NCBI RefSeq assembly: GCF_033473495.1
Contig: NC_088938.1
Coordinates: 1,798,001-1,862,000, forward strand
DNA: 64,000 nt
DNA from: Cercospora beticola
Taxonomy: Eukaryota; Ascomycota; Dothideomycetes; Mycosphaerellales; Mycosphaerellaceae
Reading direction: 5' to 3'
Of the stretch, positions 52,920 through 63,956 are shown one piece after another; the first letter of the stretch is position 1; each line of letters opens with the position of its first letter. Below the pieces are notes generated by a model. That model saw only the letters and a list, made by a program, of their open reading frames with translations, was not told the origin of the DNA and did no database searches. Made by a program: the position numbers and the translations under genes.

Positions 52920-53731
52920 AGATAGTCAGCGCCATGAACCAGACCAACGTCCCTATCTATGCAGTGCATCGCGGAGTACCATTTATTCCATCGCTATCTA
53001 GCATTGCGTGGCACATTCCAACGAATCGCCGCAAGCAGGCATCAGAAATCTCGTGGCATGGGTCAGCGGAAGTGCCTCCCACCAACGCCGCTCGTACCTT
53101 TTTCTTGTCCCTTTATCTCAGCCGCATCTGCACGCACGAGACAGGCAAAGCTTATCGCACCTCAAGCATCAGGCTTGCAGAGCAGAGTCAAAAGCACTTC
53201 AATCGATAGGCCGGGGCATTCAATGTTCAGCCCAACCAAAATTGAAACCGCAGACATACTGCGAGAAGAAATAAGAGTCCATTTCCATTTCTAATGACCC
53301 TAGTCCCGCATTGTTTCGAAACAACAAAATGAAATAGTCATGCCATAAGTTCAGAGATAGTCCAAAGAAGGAAAGGCCCCTCAAGACCTGGCTATCCATC
53401 ACCGATTCTTCTTCGTCGTACGTCGTAGCCAAGTTTTTCTCAAAGCGGAAATTATCTCGCTTTCTTTTGCTTGTTCTTCTTTCCATGAATCAATCCCAAT
53501 GTTTGACAGGGAGCACGCCGTCACAAATCAGAAAATCTCCAATCGAGCACTCGGCGGAGAGTGAAGACTCAGCCAAGTTGCTGTTCATCTTCCCTTTGCC
53601 GTGCCATCCCACCATGAACTGCATTACTCATTACATTATTATGTGCAACGAAGCAGAAAATGCCGAAGAGACCTTGTTCATCAGAGGACCTCCATATGCG
53701 TGCACGTAGAAAGATGCTGCTGTACATATGC
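52920..53731. other. Intergenic region between convergent genes
   Basis: 3' flanks of vma21 and the DUF2406 gene. No domain, repeat or RNA gene recognised. Confidence 0.4.
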
Positions 53732-55042
53732 TTAGTCTTTGCCCTTCTTGCTGAACATTCGGCTCAATCGACTCTTTCTCTTCTCTGGCTCCGGTCGCTT
53801 CGATGATGGAAGGCTTCCAGGAGCGGGTGATGGGGTGCCATAGCTACTCGTGTTGCCGAGAGGAATGGGTCGTCGGGCGCCGTTCGGTGGCTGAACAGCG
53901 CCACCGTGCTTCATCGGATACGCGCCATCTTCGGGGATAGGTCCTGGAGATCCGGAACCGTAACCATTGTGCGAGTATCCGTTCTGGCCATAGCCACTTT
54001 GACCATAGCCGTTTTGCCCATAGCCATTCTGTTGGTAGTTCTTATCAATGGAGCTATTTTCGCTGCTGGGGTCTGTGCTGTTTGCCCATGGTCCTGTGCT
54101 ATCGGAGCCATTTGTCACCGCTGTCGCCATCGTGTCTTGCGAGTACTGGTGTCCATGTTGTGGAGGGTATGGTCGTGGCATGTTGGGCTCGGACTGCATT
54201 CGAGGAGCGCCATAAGGAGGCCTGCTCGGACCTGGTCCGTAGCCTTCTGGTCGGTTTCCGTAGTATCCTCCTCCGTTGCCATTGCCGTATCGAGGTTGTG
54301 GTCCGCCATTATTGCCTGCAGATGCTCATTAGCGCCAGTCTTTGCGCCGATGCTGAATGTACCCACCATATGCACTGTTTCTCCTCGATTGTCCGTAACC
54401 ATTCGACTGGTCATTATAGGACTCGGCACGCCCGTAGTTTGATCGTCGACGATATCCAGAATCAATAGCTGCTTCGAACGAACGAATAGTGTCTAGGGGA
54501 CGCTCCATGCGCGGTCGCGTTGGGTTGGACAGGTCAGGATCGGCTGTATGGATTGATTAGTCTGGGTGTTGCCGCTTTCGGCAGGACTCGCTTACTGATA
54601 ATGTTGCCGTTGGCATCTCGATGCTGTGTCGCGCGCAGAGGCGACAATGTGCTCTCCTCAATGATAGCAGCGACTGCAGGTGAATTAGCAAAGATGTCCG
54701 ACGCCGGGCGCGACTTGATCGAAGAAGCCATTGGTGTGAGTGGATGGATGTGCAGAGTAGGCAGCTGGAATGAGCACAGAGCAGCGGAGGTGTGATGTTA
54801 TGAAGAAGGCTGGGGAGATAGGTCGACCGTTACCCACCTGCCGGAGTAGCCTCAGTCAAAGCGGCATTAGGATTGGCCTTGCTGGTCGTACTCCAGATTT
54901 GTGATTTGCGCGCCTTTTCTTTGGGACTTTCAGTCAGATCCTCCTTCGGACGCGACGATCCGCTGTTGTCGCTGCGAAACGAGAAGCCCCGCGAGCGTGC
55001 CGAGGGCGACTGCGGACCCGGAGTGCGCAGCGTCTGTTCCAT
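53732..55042 (-). CDS. DUF2406 family protein with Gly/Tyr/Asn-rich tail
   Basis: Four exons on the minus strand: 55042-54838, 54673-54596, 54543-54367 and 54315-53732. Introns are 164, 52 and 51 nt and phases agree at each junction, giving 347 residues. The DUF2406 core runs from RSRGFSFRSDNSG through KANPNAALTEATPAVAAI and LRATQHRDANGNII to TDPDLSNPTRPRMERPLDTIRSFEAAID, the family hallmark, assembled only after splicing. The C-terminal half is low-complexity, with repeated NGYGQ-type units at about 53960-54040. It ends in a basic stretch (KRKSRLSRMFSKKGKD) that may contact membranes or nucleic acid. Fungal DUF2406 proteins have no assigned reaction. Confidence 0.87.
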
Positions 55043-56764
55043 CGCAGCGGCGGCGCAAGGGCGTTGCAAGGGCCGTTGGGGAGAATACAGTGGTAGTGGA
55101 TCCAAGTGGGTTCGGAGAGGAGCCGGCGTGCGATAAGATGGTGGTGTGTGCGTAGGCGGTGCAGCTGCTGGGGATGGATGCACGAACGAGCGACAATGTC
55201 TCTGCAACGACGGTCTGCGCGGTGGCGGCGGCGGTGATGATGATAATGGGGGAGAAAGACTTCACGGAAGGGAGCTCAATGCTGACGGCGACGGCGGCGA
55301 CAGTACATGTATACCTGAGTACGAGGCTTTACGCGTGTGCTTACAGCTCGGCAGGGACGGGCGTTCATCGATTTAGCTTCAAGCTTCACCGGGCAAAGAT
55401 AGAGCGCGCTCCTGCTGCACCATCCCGAGCGGACGACGCACGCCTGCCTGCGCCGCAACGCTGCTGCATTCACAGCGTGTGCGCGTGTCCCCAGCAGCAG
55501 CAGCAACAACGTGGACAACACCATCCGGTCCACCGTCTCGCTCTGCTGGTGACGCTGGCGTTGACGTCGTCTTCACGAGGACGAGGATCTACCGCAAACG
55601 CTTCGCCAAAATCGGTGATGGGCGCGAGCACGGCTCAGCTGTTCCTTGGCAGAAGAACCTTGCAACAACACGCTGCGCATTCCACTCTGCTGCATTCGCT
55701 TTGTGCGCATGCGCTGTTTCCAGCACGACGAAACAATTCCGCCATTCGCAAACGCCGCTCCCGCCATCTTCTGCAAACGCAGAGAATCATCTATGCCAAC
55801 ATTCTGCCAGCAAGACATGCGTTGCACAAATCATGGCAGTTGTGGCGCGATTTTCGTCTAGCGCCAAACTCAAAGCCACTCGCTTCCGCGCCAGGGCAAA
55901 ATATTCGTGGCCATTCATGCATTTTCGCTGTCAGCTTGGCCGATTTGAAACACCTTCCACGAGGCTGGTCCGAGCCCCTGTGGTCTGACGTTTCAGACCA
56001 CTGGACTTGTCGTGGCTGTCGCCGTCTCTCTGCATGAACAACCGGACACCTCAAGGACCGAGCTCCGTACGCTGTATGGCACATATTTGTATCAAACTTT
56101 ATGCCAAAATTCTATTAGATTGCTGAGCAGGATGGTGAAAGGCATTACTGATGAGTGCAAGTGAAGAGCAGCATCACGGATCTCCATGGTCGTTGCACGC
56201 CCACACCGCTCCGCCACGCGATCCAGAATCCCATGCAGTGATCTTTGCACGCACGCCCACTGCCCACGCCTCCGACGTCAGGATGTTCGTTGATGGCTTC
56301 TGCTTAGCGGATCACGGCGCTGCAAGGTCCCGCTACAACCATCGACATTCCCCTATAGTGATCAAATCTCACCACCCGTCAGCTTCCGCCTTGCTGGCGA
56401 ACTTGTGCATGTAGTGCGTGAAGTCCATATGTACAGCATGTGTTTCGAAACTCTGCCCTGGCGTGCCCAGATCCTCCCCAGCTCTTCGCTCTTCGACGAT
56501 GCGTTCAGTAGTTCATGGCCGACACGTGGAATTGAAACATCCATTGTTGCTCCGACACGATCGTTCGCGCTTGACTTGGCGCGCTGCACAACGGTGAGTG
56601 TGTGACGGCGCCGCTGGTTTGGCGTTGGCAACACACCTCCCAACCACCGCCACGACGCGGCCGCATTGAGTGGCATGAACATCAGTCATCAGAGTCTGAA
56701 AGCATCATCCGCGAACACAACATGACCCAATGCCGCATACCCTCCCATCACCAAAATCATCTCG
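55043..56764. other. Intergenic region
   Basis: Upstream of the DUF2406 gene and downstream of the STEEP1-like gene. A frame of 292 codons lies at 55159-56037 on the plus strand, but it has no domain and looks like random GC-rich translation, with CAG repeats near 55491-55508. No other feature recognised. Confidence 0.4.
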
Positions 56765-57202
56765 TCAACTGCCCACAGCAACACCCACTTTCTCGCCCAT
56801 TTTCTCCTCACCTCCCTTCCCATCAACCTCCTCACTCCCCCTCACCGCCCCCTCCAACAAAAACACCACATCCTCTCTCCTCCCCTTCTTCTTTCCCTCC
56901 CCTTCCTCATTCCAAAGACTCCAATCCAGAAAGTACCCCACCACAATTCCACACCTCCTACATTTCACGAAAAACCTCTTCTCAAATCCATCTTCCAACT
57001 CTAACATCGTGGCCTCGTTCTCCACTTCTACGGCATCCTTGATCAAAAGACTCGTATTCGCATCTAGAGCTTCTTCTTCCGTGCTGATTTTGAGAACTGA
57101 AGATTTGTCCGACTGTCGGGCGGATAATTGCTTGAAATTTGCTGGAGTGGCGAGAAGGAGTTGAGAGCAAATGCAATGGTAGGTTGATATCGTGGGAGGC
57201 AT
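56765..57202 (-). CDS. STEEP1-like zinc-ribbon protein (UPF0428 family)
   Basis: 145 residues from the ATG at 57202. The N-terminus reads TYHCICSQLLLAT, a CxC motif, and residues around 80-95 hold EKRFFVKCRRCGIVVGYFLDW with a CxxC. Together these give a four-Cys zinc site as in human STEEP1 (CXorf56) and its fungal relatives. EDVVFLLEGAV is another family phrase. The C-terminal 20 residues are Gly/Lys/Glu-rich. In animals STEEP1 promotes ER exit of STING; fungi lack a standard STING pathway, so the ancestral role is probably more general membrane traffic or RNA-linked. That is inference. Confidence 0.8.
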   Translation of the reverse strand: MPPTISTYHCICSQLLLATPANFKQLSARQSDKSSVLKISTEEEALDANTSLLIKDAVEVENEATMLELEDGFEKRFFVKCRRCGIVVGYFLDWSLWNEEGEGKKKGRREDVVFLLEGAVRGSEEVDGKGGEEKMGEKVGVAVGS

Positions 57203-57725
57203 TTTCAAATTTTGCTTGTTTTGTTTTGTTGCTATGTTCCGTGTTTTGCATTGAACCTACTGGTCGGAAAGAGGATTTGAATTTGGGGAAGGGATTTCTG
57301 CCTGAAGCTGCCTTACTGGCTGGAGCAGCACTACTAGGGATTCCACTAGAAAGCATCTACAGTCATGATAAGGTCGGAACGCCGTGACCGTCATAGAAAA
57401 TGGAGAGGACGATCTCAGAGCATCGAATTCATCAATTGTTGCGAGCTTTTGCTTTCATTCTCTCATAAAATCTGGTGAACTTTCCTCACGTCCGCACTGG
57501 ACGCTTCATGATGCTGTAACGGCAAACGCCCCTGTATGCCTTACCCCTCACACGCTATGCTACAATTCATTCCTCTGATCTGTCATCCAAAACTTGCGAT
57601 AAAAGAGAAATTTCGCGAAAACTCCGCGCATGGAGGCAATGCAGATGACAGGAGATGCTGCTGGCCGCGATGTATGCAACTCTGTTCACAGTATGCAAAA
57701 AGAAAAAGTACTCGCGCGGCGTCTT
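57203..57725. other. Intergenic region
   Basis: Promoter of the STEEP1-like gene and 3' flank of the KRE9/KNH gene. Nothing recognised. Confidence 0.4.
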
Positions 57726-58682
57726 CTAGTCCTTCCACCGATTGAGAAATTTCTGCATGTCGTCCGTCGGTCCTGCTTGCGGCGCGGCCTAAGAGCAGAT
57801 GTCAGCGTGGCCGACGTAGCAAATTTGGTGTCTCAACTTACAGTGTTCTCCATGCTGCTCACATGGAACGTCTGGCTTTGAGTGATAGTGGTCTGGACCT
57901 TCGCATTCGGCAGGAAAGTCGTAGCTATCGTGTAGCCGCTGGTGGGATGCAACGGCTTGAAGTTCTTGGCCGATATCTTCGTCGGAGGAATGCCTTGCAT
58001 CGGCGCGTACTTGGTGGCTCCAGACTGATCCGCGTAAGGCACATCAAAACTGCCGCCATCTGCTCCCACGGCAGCTCCTGCGTTGTTTGATACTTGGTCA
58101 ATCGTAGCTGGACCAGCTGTTCCTGTCACTGACTTCATGGCCGTCGCCACGCTCGCTGGTGCGGTACCGGTCAAGCCTGTTATGCTGAACCGATCCGAGA
58201 AATTGATCACTTGTCCTCCCTCTTTGGCCACCGATGTCATCTTCAGGTAGAAGCTATTCTTAACGTTCCCCGAGACGGCAGGGTCGACAGTACCCTGGGC
58301 TGACATTCCAGCAGAATGTGCACCCTTAGCGGACAGCACTGCCAGAGCGACCTGGTAGAGTGGTCAGTGCACCCCTCTTTATGTCCTTCACTCGAGGTGT
58401 TCGCCGCCAGACGATTGGCCATGCAGATTCATTGCTTCTCCTGCTGTTTCCACGCCAGATGTACTGACTTACCGAGCTCGAATCGTCATTTCCGCCTTGC
58501 ATCAATTGTATTTGATATGAAGTCAGGTCGCTGAGCTTCGGCGTATCCCCAGAATCATCCCACTCTATCGATATCGTGCCGGCGGAGAGAGTCGCCCCAG
58601 CCGCTGGCTTCGAGAACTTGACATCTGCAAGTGCTGTCGTTGCGAAGAGAGCGGTCAATGGGAGGAGGGTAGAAGGCCGCAT
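57726..58682 (-). CDS. KRE9/KNH1 family secreted cell-wall protein
   Basis: Exons 58682-58473, 58351-57842 and 57788-57726, introns of 121 and 53 nt, 260 residues. A signal peptide (MRPSTLLPLTALFATTALA) is followed by the Ig-like KRE9/KNH N-terminal domain (DVKFSKPAAGATLSAGTISI, EWDDSGDTP, YQIQLMQGGND). The second exon continues as VALAVLSAKGAHSAGM, then YLKMTSVAKEGGQVINFSDRF, as in the Kre9-type domain. There is no hydrophobic GPI tail; it ends PTDDMQKFLNRWKD, so the product should be soluble or wall-bound. The family supports beta-1,6-glucan in yeast. The third exon is needed to reach the natural end. Confidence 0.88.
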
Positions 58683-59920
58683 CGCGGGCAGAAGGCTCTG
58701 TAAATGTCGCAGGCGGGTGCTGAATGCGTTCGCGTGAGGCTTGTGGATCGTCCAGCGACCGAGTAAGTGTTGGAGGACTCTTTAGATGTCGCTGTTGTCG
58801 TGAATTCGTAACGAGCGTGGTTTTAGTGCGTAAGTTCGTTGTGAGTTGCAATTGCAAGCAATGTTGAAGCGCAAGTACAGACCAGTGCATGCGCGTTCCT
58901 GACAAGGGTGCACGATGGCGCCTGCGGATGATCGACCCGCGCGTTCTAGCGTGCCGAGGCGAAGGATCCCTGCGAAGCTCGGTCCCTCTATGTATGGGAT
59001 GCGACAGAATCACAGAGACCAACAAATTTCTCCTATGAATTACACAAGGCAGGGCTAGATGAGAAATCGAGGATATAGGAGAAATGATACAGGAGCTACT
59101 TTCCACGTTCCGCGGCGCTCACGCCTCACGGAGCAAGCACGATTCAGCTCAGTGCATAAAGCCAGATCTATTTCCAAGTACATGATACAGTAAGACCTTT
59201 TGCCATTGGCACGTGTCATACAATGTATCCTAGACACAAGCACATTGGAAGACACAAATGACACTTCAAACTTTTTCAAGATTCCCCTGTGTTGCATCGT
59301 CCATCGACGATAAACATGATACCTGCGGCGACACCTCTCTACCTGGGCATTTTCGTATCATGCATCGTAGCGGCTGTTATCCTGTCGCTGTATGGCGCAC
59401 GTGCTCACCTACCTTGCCTGATTTTGGTCGATTTGAGTTTGATATTGAGCGCAGTCCGTAGTCATGGCACGAATACCAGCAGAGGCTGAACTCAAAGCGA
59501 GTACGATCCTGATCCATAGCGTAGACATAACTACAACCGCAGACGACCGGTGTTCTAGCTTTCGAAGCCGGCGGAATGGAGCGGTCCGTGCACATCGGTT
59601 GTGCCAGGTCGTGAGTGTATATGGTATGGATTGGGCAGCGAGTTCGTGCCGTGCTGCGAGTGGCTGAGAACGGCATTCGTAGGTGGTCTTGCCCGCGCGA
59701 GCTGTAGCGGTGGGTATAAATCCGAAGCCAAAGCACGCGATTTCGTAGCAGGAGCTGTTGCCAGTCGCGCATCGGCAAGTAGATATTGTGATACTCGCAT
59801 CGAGAGTAACGAGGCAAGTTCCAGGCTCAAGAGATATGTGAGACCGCCGTGCCCAAGTTCCAATGTCATGTTCGGTTTCTCAAGATGCTCAGGCTGGCCA
59901 ACAAGCGAAGGAATCGCACC
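58683..59920. other. Intergenic region
   Basis: Upstream of the KRE9/KNH gene and downstream of cdc26. Several frames up to about 180 codons overlap on both strands, none with a domain. No RNA gene recognised. Confidence 0.4.
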
Positions 59921-60142
59921 TCAATTCCTAGTGCCACCCAATCCAAGACGCTGTTCGCGTGTCATCTTCGCCCTAGATTTGGGCTGGCCAGCAGGAGTGT
60001 CGTCTGAGGGCTGAAGGTAGGTCTGTTCCGCGTGCGTGTTCTCATCTTGTCGCTTGAGCGCGTCCCGCTGAGCCTGTCGTCGCTCGTACTCGGCGATATC
60101 CTCGACAGTGAGACTGAGCTTGGTAGCTGGACGAGAAAGCAT
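59921..60142 (-). CDS. cdc26: Anaphase-promoting complex subunit Cdc26
   Basis: 73 residues, single exon. The N-terminus MLSRPATKLSLTVEDIAEYE fits the Cdc26 pattern (Met-Leu-x-Arg, then a hydrophobic/Thr stretch, then D-I-x-E-Y/F-E) that inserts into the TPR groove of Apc6/Cdc16. The rest is polar and helical, with KSRAKMTREQRLGLGG towards the end, similar to the conserved SREQ..R.G segment of the human protein. It stabilises the APC/C ubiquitin ligase that drives mitotic exit. It is very short and would be easy to overlook. Confidence 0.8.
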   Translation of the reverse strand: MLSRPATKLSLTVEDIAEYERRQAQRDALKRQDENTHAEQTYLQPSDDTPAGQPKSRAKMTREQRLGLGGTRN

Positions 60143-60670
60143 GGTATCGACAAGATGTTATGCGTGTTGTAGGAATAATATATTTGTTGAAAGATGCGTT
60201 TGTAGCGGCAGAGATTCGCGGCTTCCAGATGGAAGAAACGACGCGGTCTCGGCTTGGCACAACACAACTCTACTTTGCGCGTGGCGTTTCCATCCTTCTC
60301 TGTTCTTACTTCACCTTGCTTCCTTCGACTCACAAGTTGTGCCTCTCTGATCGCAGTCGCTGCTGCGTAGTTCCTCTGCCCTCAGCTTCCATGATGCATC
60401 TGGACGATCGCTTTCGAGTCTGCGACGTCTCCACAAGATCTAGCCAGGCAAAAAGATCATCATGCGCCTGCATAGAAGTGCTGAGGCTCAATGTACAATG
60501 TGGAATGAAGGCCATTGGCTGAAGCAGTGAGGAATGTAAAGGTATGTCGGTACGGACAACAACTTGTCTTTTGTACTATGGCTCTATTTTTTGGTGTTTC
60601 CTTCGTACCCTTTGAATTGAGTTGCAGTCGCTGTTTCGCTGGAAGTCCATCCGTGGGGGCAGCAGTCATC
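60143..60670. promoter_or_regulatory. Divergent promoter of cdc26 and the GH16 gene
   Basis: 528 bp between the two ATGs, with only short frames. No clear TATA box or repeat. Confidence 0.4.
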
Positions 60671-62997
60671 ATGCGGTCCTCCCTACTGCGCTCGGGCACA
60701 TCTCTAGGAGTGCTGCTGCCGTTTGCTTCTCATGCTACAGCCCAATGGGCGCCTGGGGGATCTTATTTCAGCGGCTCAGGCGCACCAGGAGCTGCATCTT
60801 ATCGACTAGTGGATGATTATACTCCATCTGCATTTTTCGACAAGTTCACCTTCTACAACCGATACGACCCAACCTATGGTCACGTTAAATACGTGAACAG
60901 GAGTGTTGCGTTGACTAATGGCTATGCCTATTACTCCTCGGCGAACAATTCCGTCGTCATCAAGCCGGATACGATCAACAAGTGGCCTCCTGGCACGTTC
61001 CCGAACGGCGAGTATTTGCCCGGACGTCCCAGTGTTCGTCTGGAATCTTTCAACACCTACTATCATGGCTTGTTCATCTTCGATGCTAGCCACATTCCCA
61101 CAGGGTGTGGTACCTGGCCAGCGTACTGGCTTCTTGGGCCAAATTGGCCTGCGAACGGAGAAATTGGCAAGTCCTGCATTATGGTTACTTATGGTCGAAA
61201 CTCCCGCTAACACTGTTTAAAGACATCCTTGAGGGAGTCCACACTTCCGAGACCAACACCATGTCACTACATAGCTCGCCAAACTGTAGCATAATGGGTA
61301 GCGGACAGACCGGAACTTTTGCAACATCGAATTGCGATTCGTCTCTGAATGGCAATTCCGGGTGTGGATCTGAGCTCAAAAATACCACGGCCAATCCGAA
61401 CAACTATGGTGCCTCGTTCAACGCCAATCGAGGTGGAGTCTATGCCACCGAGTGGACTTCCAACTACATCAAGCACTGGTGGTTTCCGCGAGGCCAGATT
61501 CCTGCCAGCATCGCAGCAGGAAATCCTGACGTGAATACATTCGGACATCCAGCAGTCAACGCACAAGGTGCTTGCGATATCGACTCGCATTTCCGAAACA
61601 TGTCTATCATAATCAACATCGATTTCTGTGGCGCTTGGGCTGGCAACGTCTACGATCAGTGGCCTAGTTGCCCACAGAATGTGCCAAAGAATACTCCTGA
61701 CAAAGCGATCGACCGATGCAATGCTTACGTGGGAGAGTATCCCGAGCGCATGAGTGAGGCCTATTGGGAGATCAACAGGATTCAGGTGTTCCAAATGCCT
61801 GCAGACGTGGCCACTACATCTACGTACTCCACGAGTCTCAGCTCAGTTGCACCTACAGGCCGAAGCACAAATACGATCCCTCTGGGAATGGGCGCTACCA
61901 CTAGCACGTTACCATCAGCTCCGGCCTACACAGGCCCTGTGTCGACAGCGTCTTCCACACGGTCTGTCTCGGTGTCTTCTTCCATGGTCACGTTCGTGTC
62001 CAAAAAGTCTATGAGCTGGGTCTCTGAAGGCATCACATACAGCTCACCTTACCCTTTCACAATTGCAACAACCTCGACATTCGAAGTGCCTGGTCAATAC
62101 AGTTCTGCATCCAGTTCCAATGTAGACGAAAGTAGCAGTGGCACCGCGTCTCAGCCCGCAACAATGCCGACGACCAGTCCAAGACCAGCGTGCCCAGGAA
62201 CGTACGATGAAGCCTGTGGTGCGCCATCTTCCTCGGACGATCCGTACTGCTCGAACTCCTAGGGCAACACATACGCAATTCAATGTGGGCGTGGTTTCAT
62301 TGGGACCATTATTCCGCAGGATCAGATCGTGATCACGATCGTACCGGACTCCTACAAAAGAGATATCCTTCCCGACGTCCCAAAGAGAGTCATCGTGCCG
62401 AACTATGCCTCTTGCTCAGCCACGTGCGATAACACGGCGGGCTGTGTGGCCTTCCAATTTGAGCCCCCGAATAACTGTACGCTCTTCAGTGAAGTGACTG
62501 GCACTTACGATCTACCAGGAGGCGTCGGCGCTGCCTCAGTCCCAGATACGTCTAATCCTCCGAGCTATGCCGTTCCTACAACTTCGTCTTCTGCTGGATT
62601 ACCGTCTGGCTATACCGACTTAGTGCTTTCATCCTCGACCGCATTAACTACGACAACGGCATACACTTCGCCTTTGAGTGGATCATCGTCGAAAACTTCT
62701 TCATCCCACATCGTGAGCTCCACAGCGATCTCCATTCTTCCACCACTAGTCACAACAGGCTCGAGCGCAATCACAGGCATTCCTCCCACCACTGCGCTGC
62801 AATCTACCAGTTCAGCGCAAGGCACGACCAGCACTCCGGGCATTCTTACCACACGCGTGCCTAGCACCTGTCCTCGCGTTGTCTCCGGCACTGGATACAC
62901 CACAATTACGAAGACATACACAATGACAACATGCGGAGCAGGCGAGGTCTGCGCCAATCCCGACTATACAGCTATCGGAAATTATGCAGGTTATTAG
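60671..62997 (+). pseudogene. Secreted GH16 glucanase/transglycosylase with in-frame TAG
   Basis: Exon 1 is 60671-61166, then a 56-nt GC-AG intron (gcaagt...aaag), then exon 2 from 61223. The junction rebuilds the GH16 catalytic motif GEIDILEGVH (two Glu around Asp). A signal peptide precedes Q-W-A-P. The catalytic domain continues to WEINRIQVFQ, then a Ser/Thr linker. A TAG at 62260-62262 would end a 511-residue protein. The same frame then stays open to TAA at 62997: the phrase DPYCSNS (stop) GNTYAIQCG is otherwise continuous, and a PAN/Apple-like Cys segment (ASCSATCDNTAGCVAFQF) and a Ser/Thr-rich tail follow. The stop looks like CAG changed to TAG, a single C-to-T. The shortened product keeps the catalytic part, so it may still be active. 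Activity on cell-wall beta-glucan is likely, but specificity is unknown. Confidence 0.78.
61167..61222 (+). other. GC-AG intron inside the GH16 catalytic motif
   Basis: The 5' splice site reads g|gcaagt and the 3' site ttaaag. Without removal the frame closes at 61208-61210; with removal, GEI joins DILEG in phase 1. GC-AG is the common minor class of U2 introns and keeps the rest of the consensus (AAGT). Confidence 0.75.
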
Positions 62998-63407
62998 CAA
63001 CCTTGAAGGACCATTCATCAAGACGACCACAAACAGTCGAGGAAAGTCTGTAGTTATCTTGCTGGGCTCTCGGGCACATCGTTCGCGATGTGGCCGCATT
63101 CACACGAAAGGCCATTCATGAACAGCCTTTGTTCCCCTATAACATTCGTATAGTTATAGAATGTATTCAACTCGCGTCTGGGGCACTGTAGCGAAACACG
63201 GAAACGACAGAACTGTTCGGCTAATCTTGGCGACCGACAGTGTGGATCTGGACCTCAATAACGGAAGACCTTGCCTGTCCGCCGCTCTCTGCACTATCGC
63301 TGACGCGTGGTGACTGCTCTCCAGTCAGCTACAGTACGAATTGTTCTCATTAGATGTCGTGGGCCATATCTTCCACAACCAGAAAAGGATAGTCCACGCA
63401 GACCTGC
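62998..63407. other. Intergenic region
   Basis: Between the GH16 gene and the GNAT gene, both on the plus strand, so this holds the acetyltransferase promoter. An A/T-rich stretch with an imperfect repeat (ATTCGTATAGTTATAGAATG) lies at 63145-63164; nothing else. Confidence 0.4.
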
Positions 63408-63956
63408 ATGGCAACCTCTTCCAGCTCTGCTCACAGACTCGATGTCCGCCTGACCGACTGGAACGACAAAAACGCCGTTGCATTGAGAGCAAGACAACGA
63501 CAAGAGATTTATTCCGAAAACGAAGGCAGGCAAGGCACGGTACTCTCAGCAGAAGACGTCCCTGTTTTTGTCGTCGCAACTTACGACGAGACCACTCCTG
63601 TTGCTTGCGGTGGACTGCGACCTCTCTCATCCACTGTGGCCGAAGTCAAAAGAATGTACGTCGTGCCAGAGTTCCGAGGACGAGGGTATGGCGCTGCGGA
63701 CATGGTATTGCAACAGCTTGAGACTCAGGCCTGCCAGCGGGGCTGGAACATTCTGCGGTTGTCAACTGGAGCCCATATGCTCCGGGCGCGAAGGTTCTAT
63801 GAAGGTCGTGGGTTTTATGAGATACCGTTGTATGGGGCTTACGTGGAGTCAACGTGGACCGTATCTTATGAGAAAACTCTGAGAGCGGACTCGTCCTGTG
63901 ATACGTCATGTTCGAGGCGACGAATGCCTTACGATCCCTTCTTCTGTATCAGCTAG
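63408..63956 (+). CDS. GNAT family N-acetyltransferase
   Basis: 182 residues, single exon from the ATG at 63408. The acetyl-CoA-binding loop RGRGYG (R/QxxGxG/A) lies in VKRMYVVPEFRGRGYGAAD, with the preceding beta-4 strand AEVKRMYV and beta-3 text PVACGGLRPL. LRLSTGAH and ARRFYEGRGFYEIPLYG are the usual beta-5 and C-terminal parts (the Tyr in RFYEGRGF is the common acid position). The enzyme transfers acetyl from acetyl-CoA to an amine; substrate unknown. The C-terminus carries a short Cys/Arg-rich extension (SSCDTSCSRRR) of unclear role. Confidence 0.85.
   Translation: MATSSSSAHRLDVRLTDWNDKNAVALRARQRQEIYSENEGRQGTVLSAEDVPVFVVATYDETTPVACGGLRPLSSTVAEVKRMYVVPEFRGRGYGAADMVLQQLETQACQRGWNILRLSTGAHMLRARRFYEGRGFYEIPLYGAYVESTWTVSYEKTLRADSSCDTSCSRRRMPYDPFFCIS

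Noticed and set aside
55159..56037. 292-codon frame on the plus strand upstream of the DUF2406 gene
   Set aside because: Composition looks like translated GC-rich non-coding DNA with a CAG run. There is no domain, signal peptide or hydrophobic pattern, and overlapping frames on the other strand are equally long.
60515..60670. N-terminal extension of the GH16 frame before the ATG at 60671
   Set aside because: The extension would bury the signal peptide that starts at 60671.
62122..62262. In-frame intron that would remove the TAG in the GH16 gene
   Set aside because: A 141-nt GT...AG pair exists, but its 5' site (gtagac) is poor and it would delete a Cys-containing segment that fits with the sequence after the stop.
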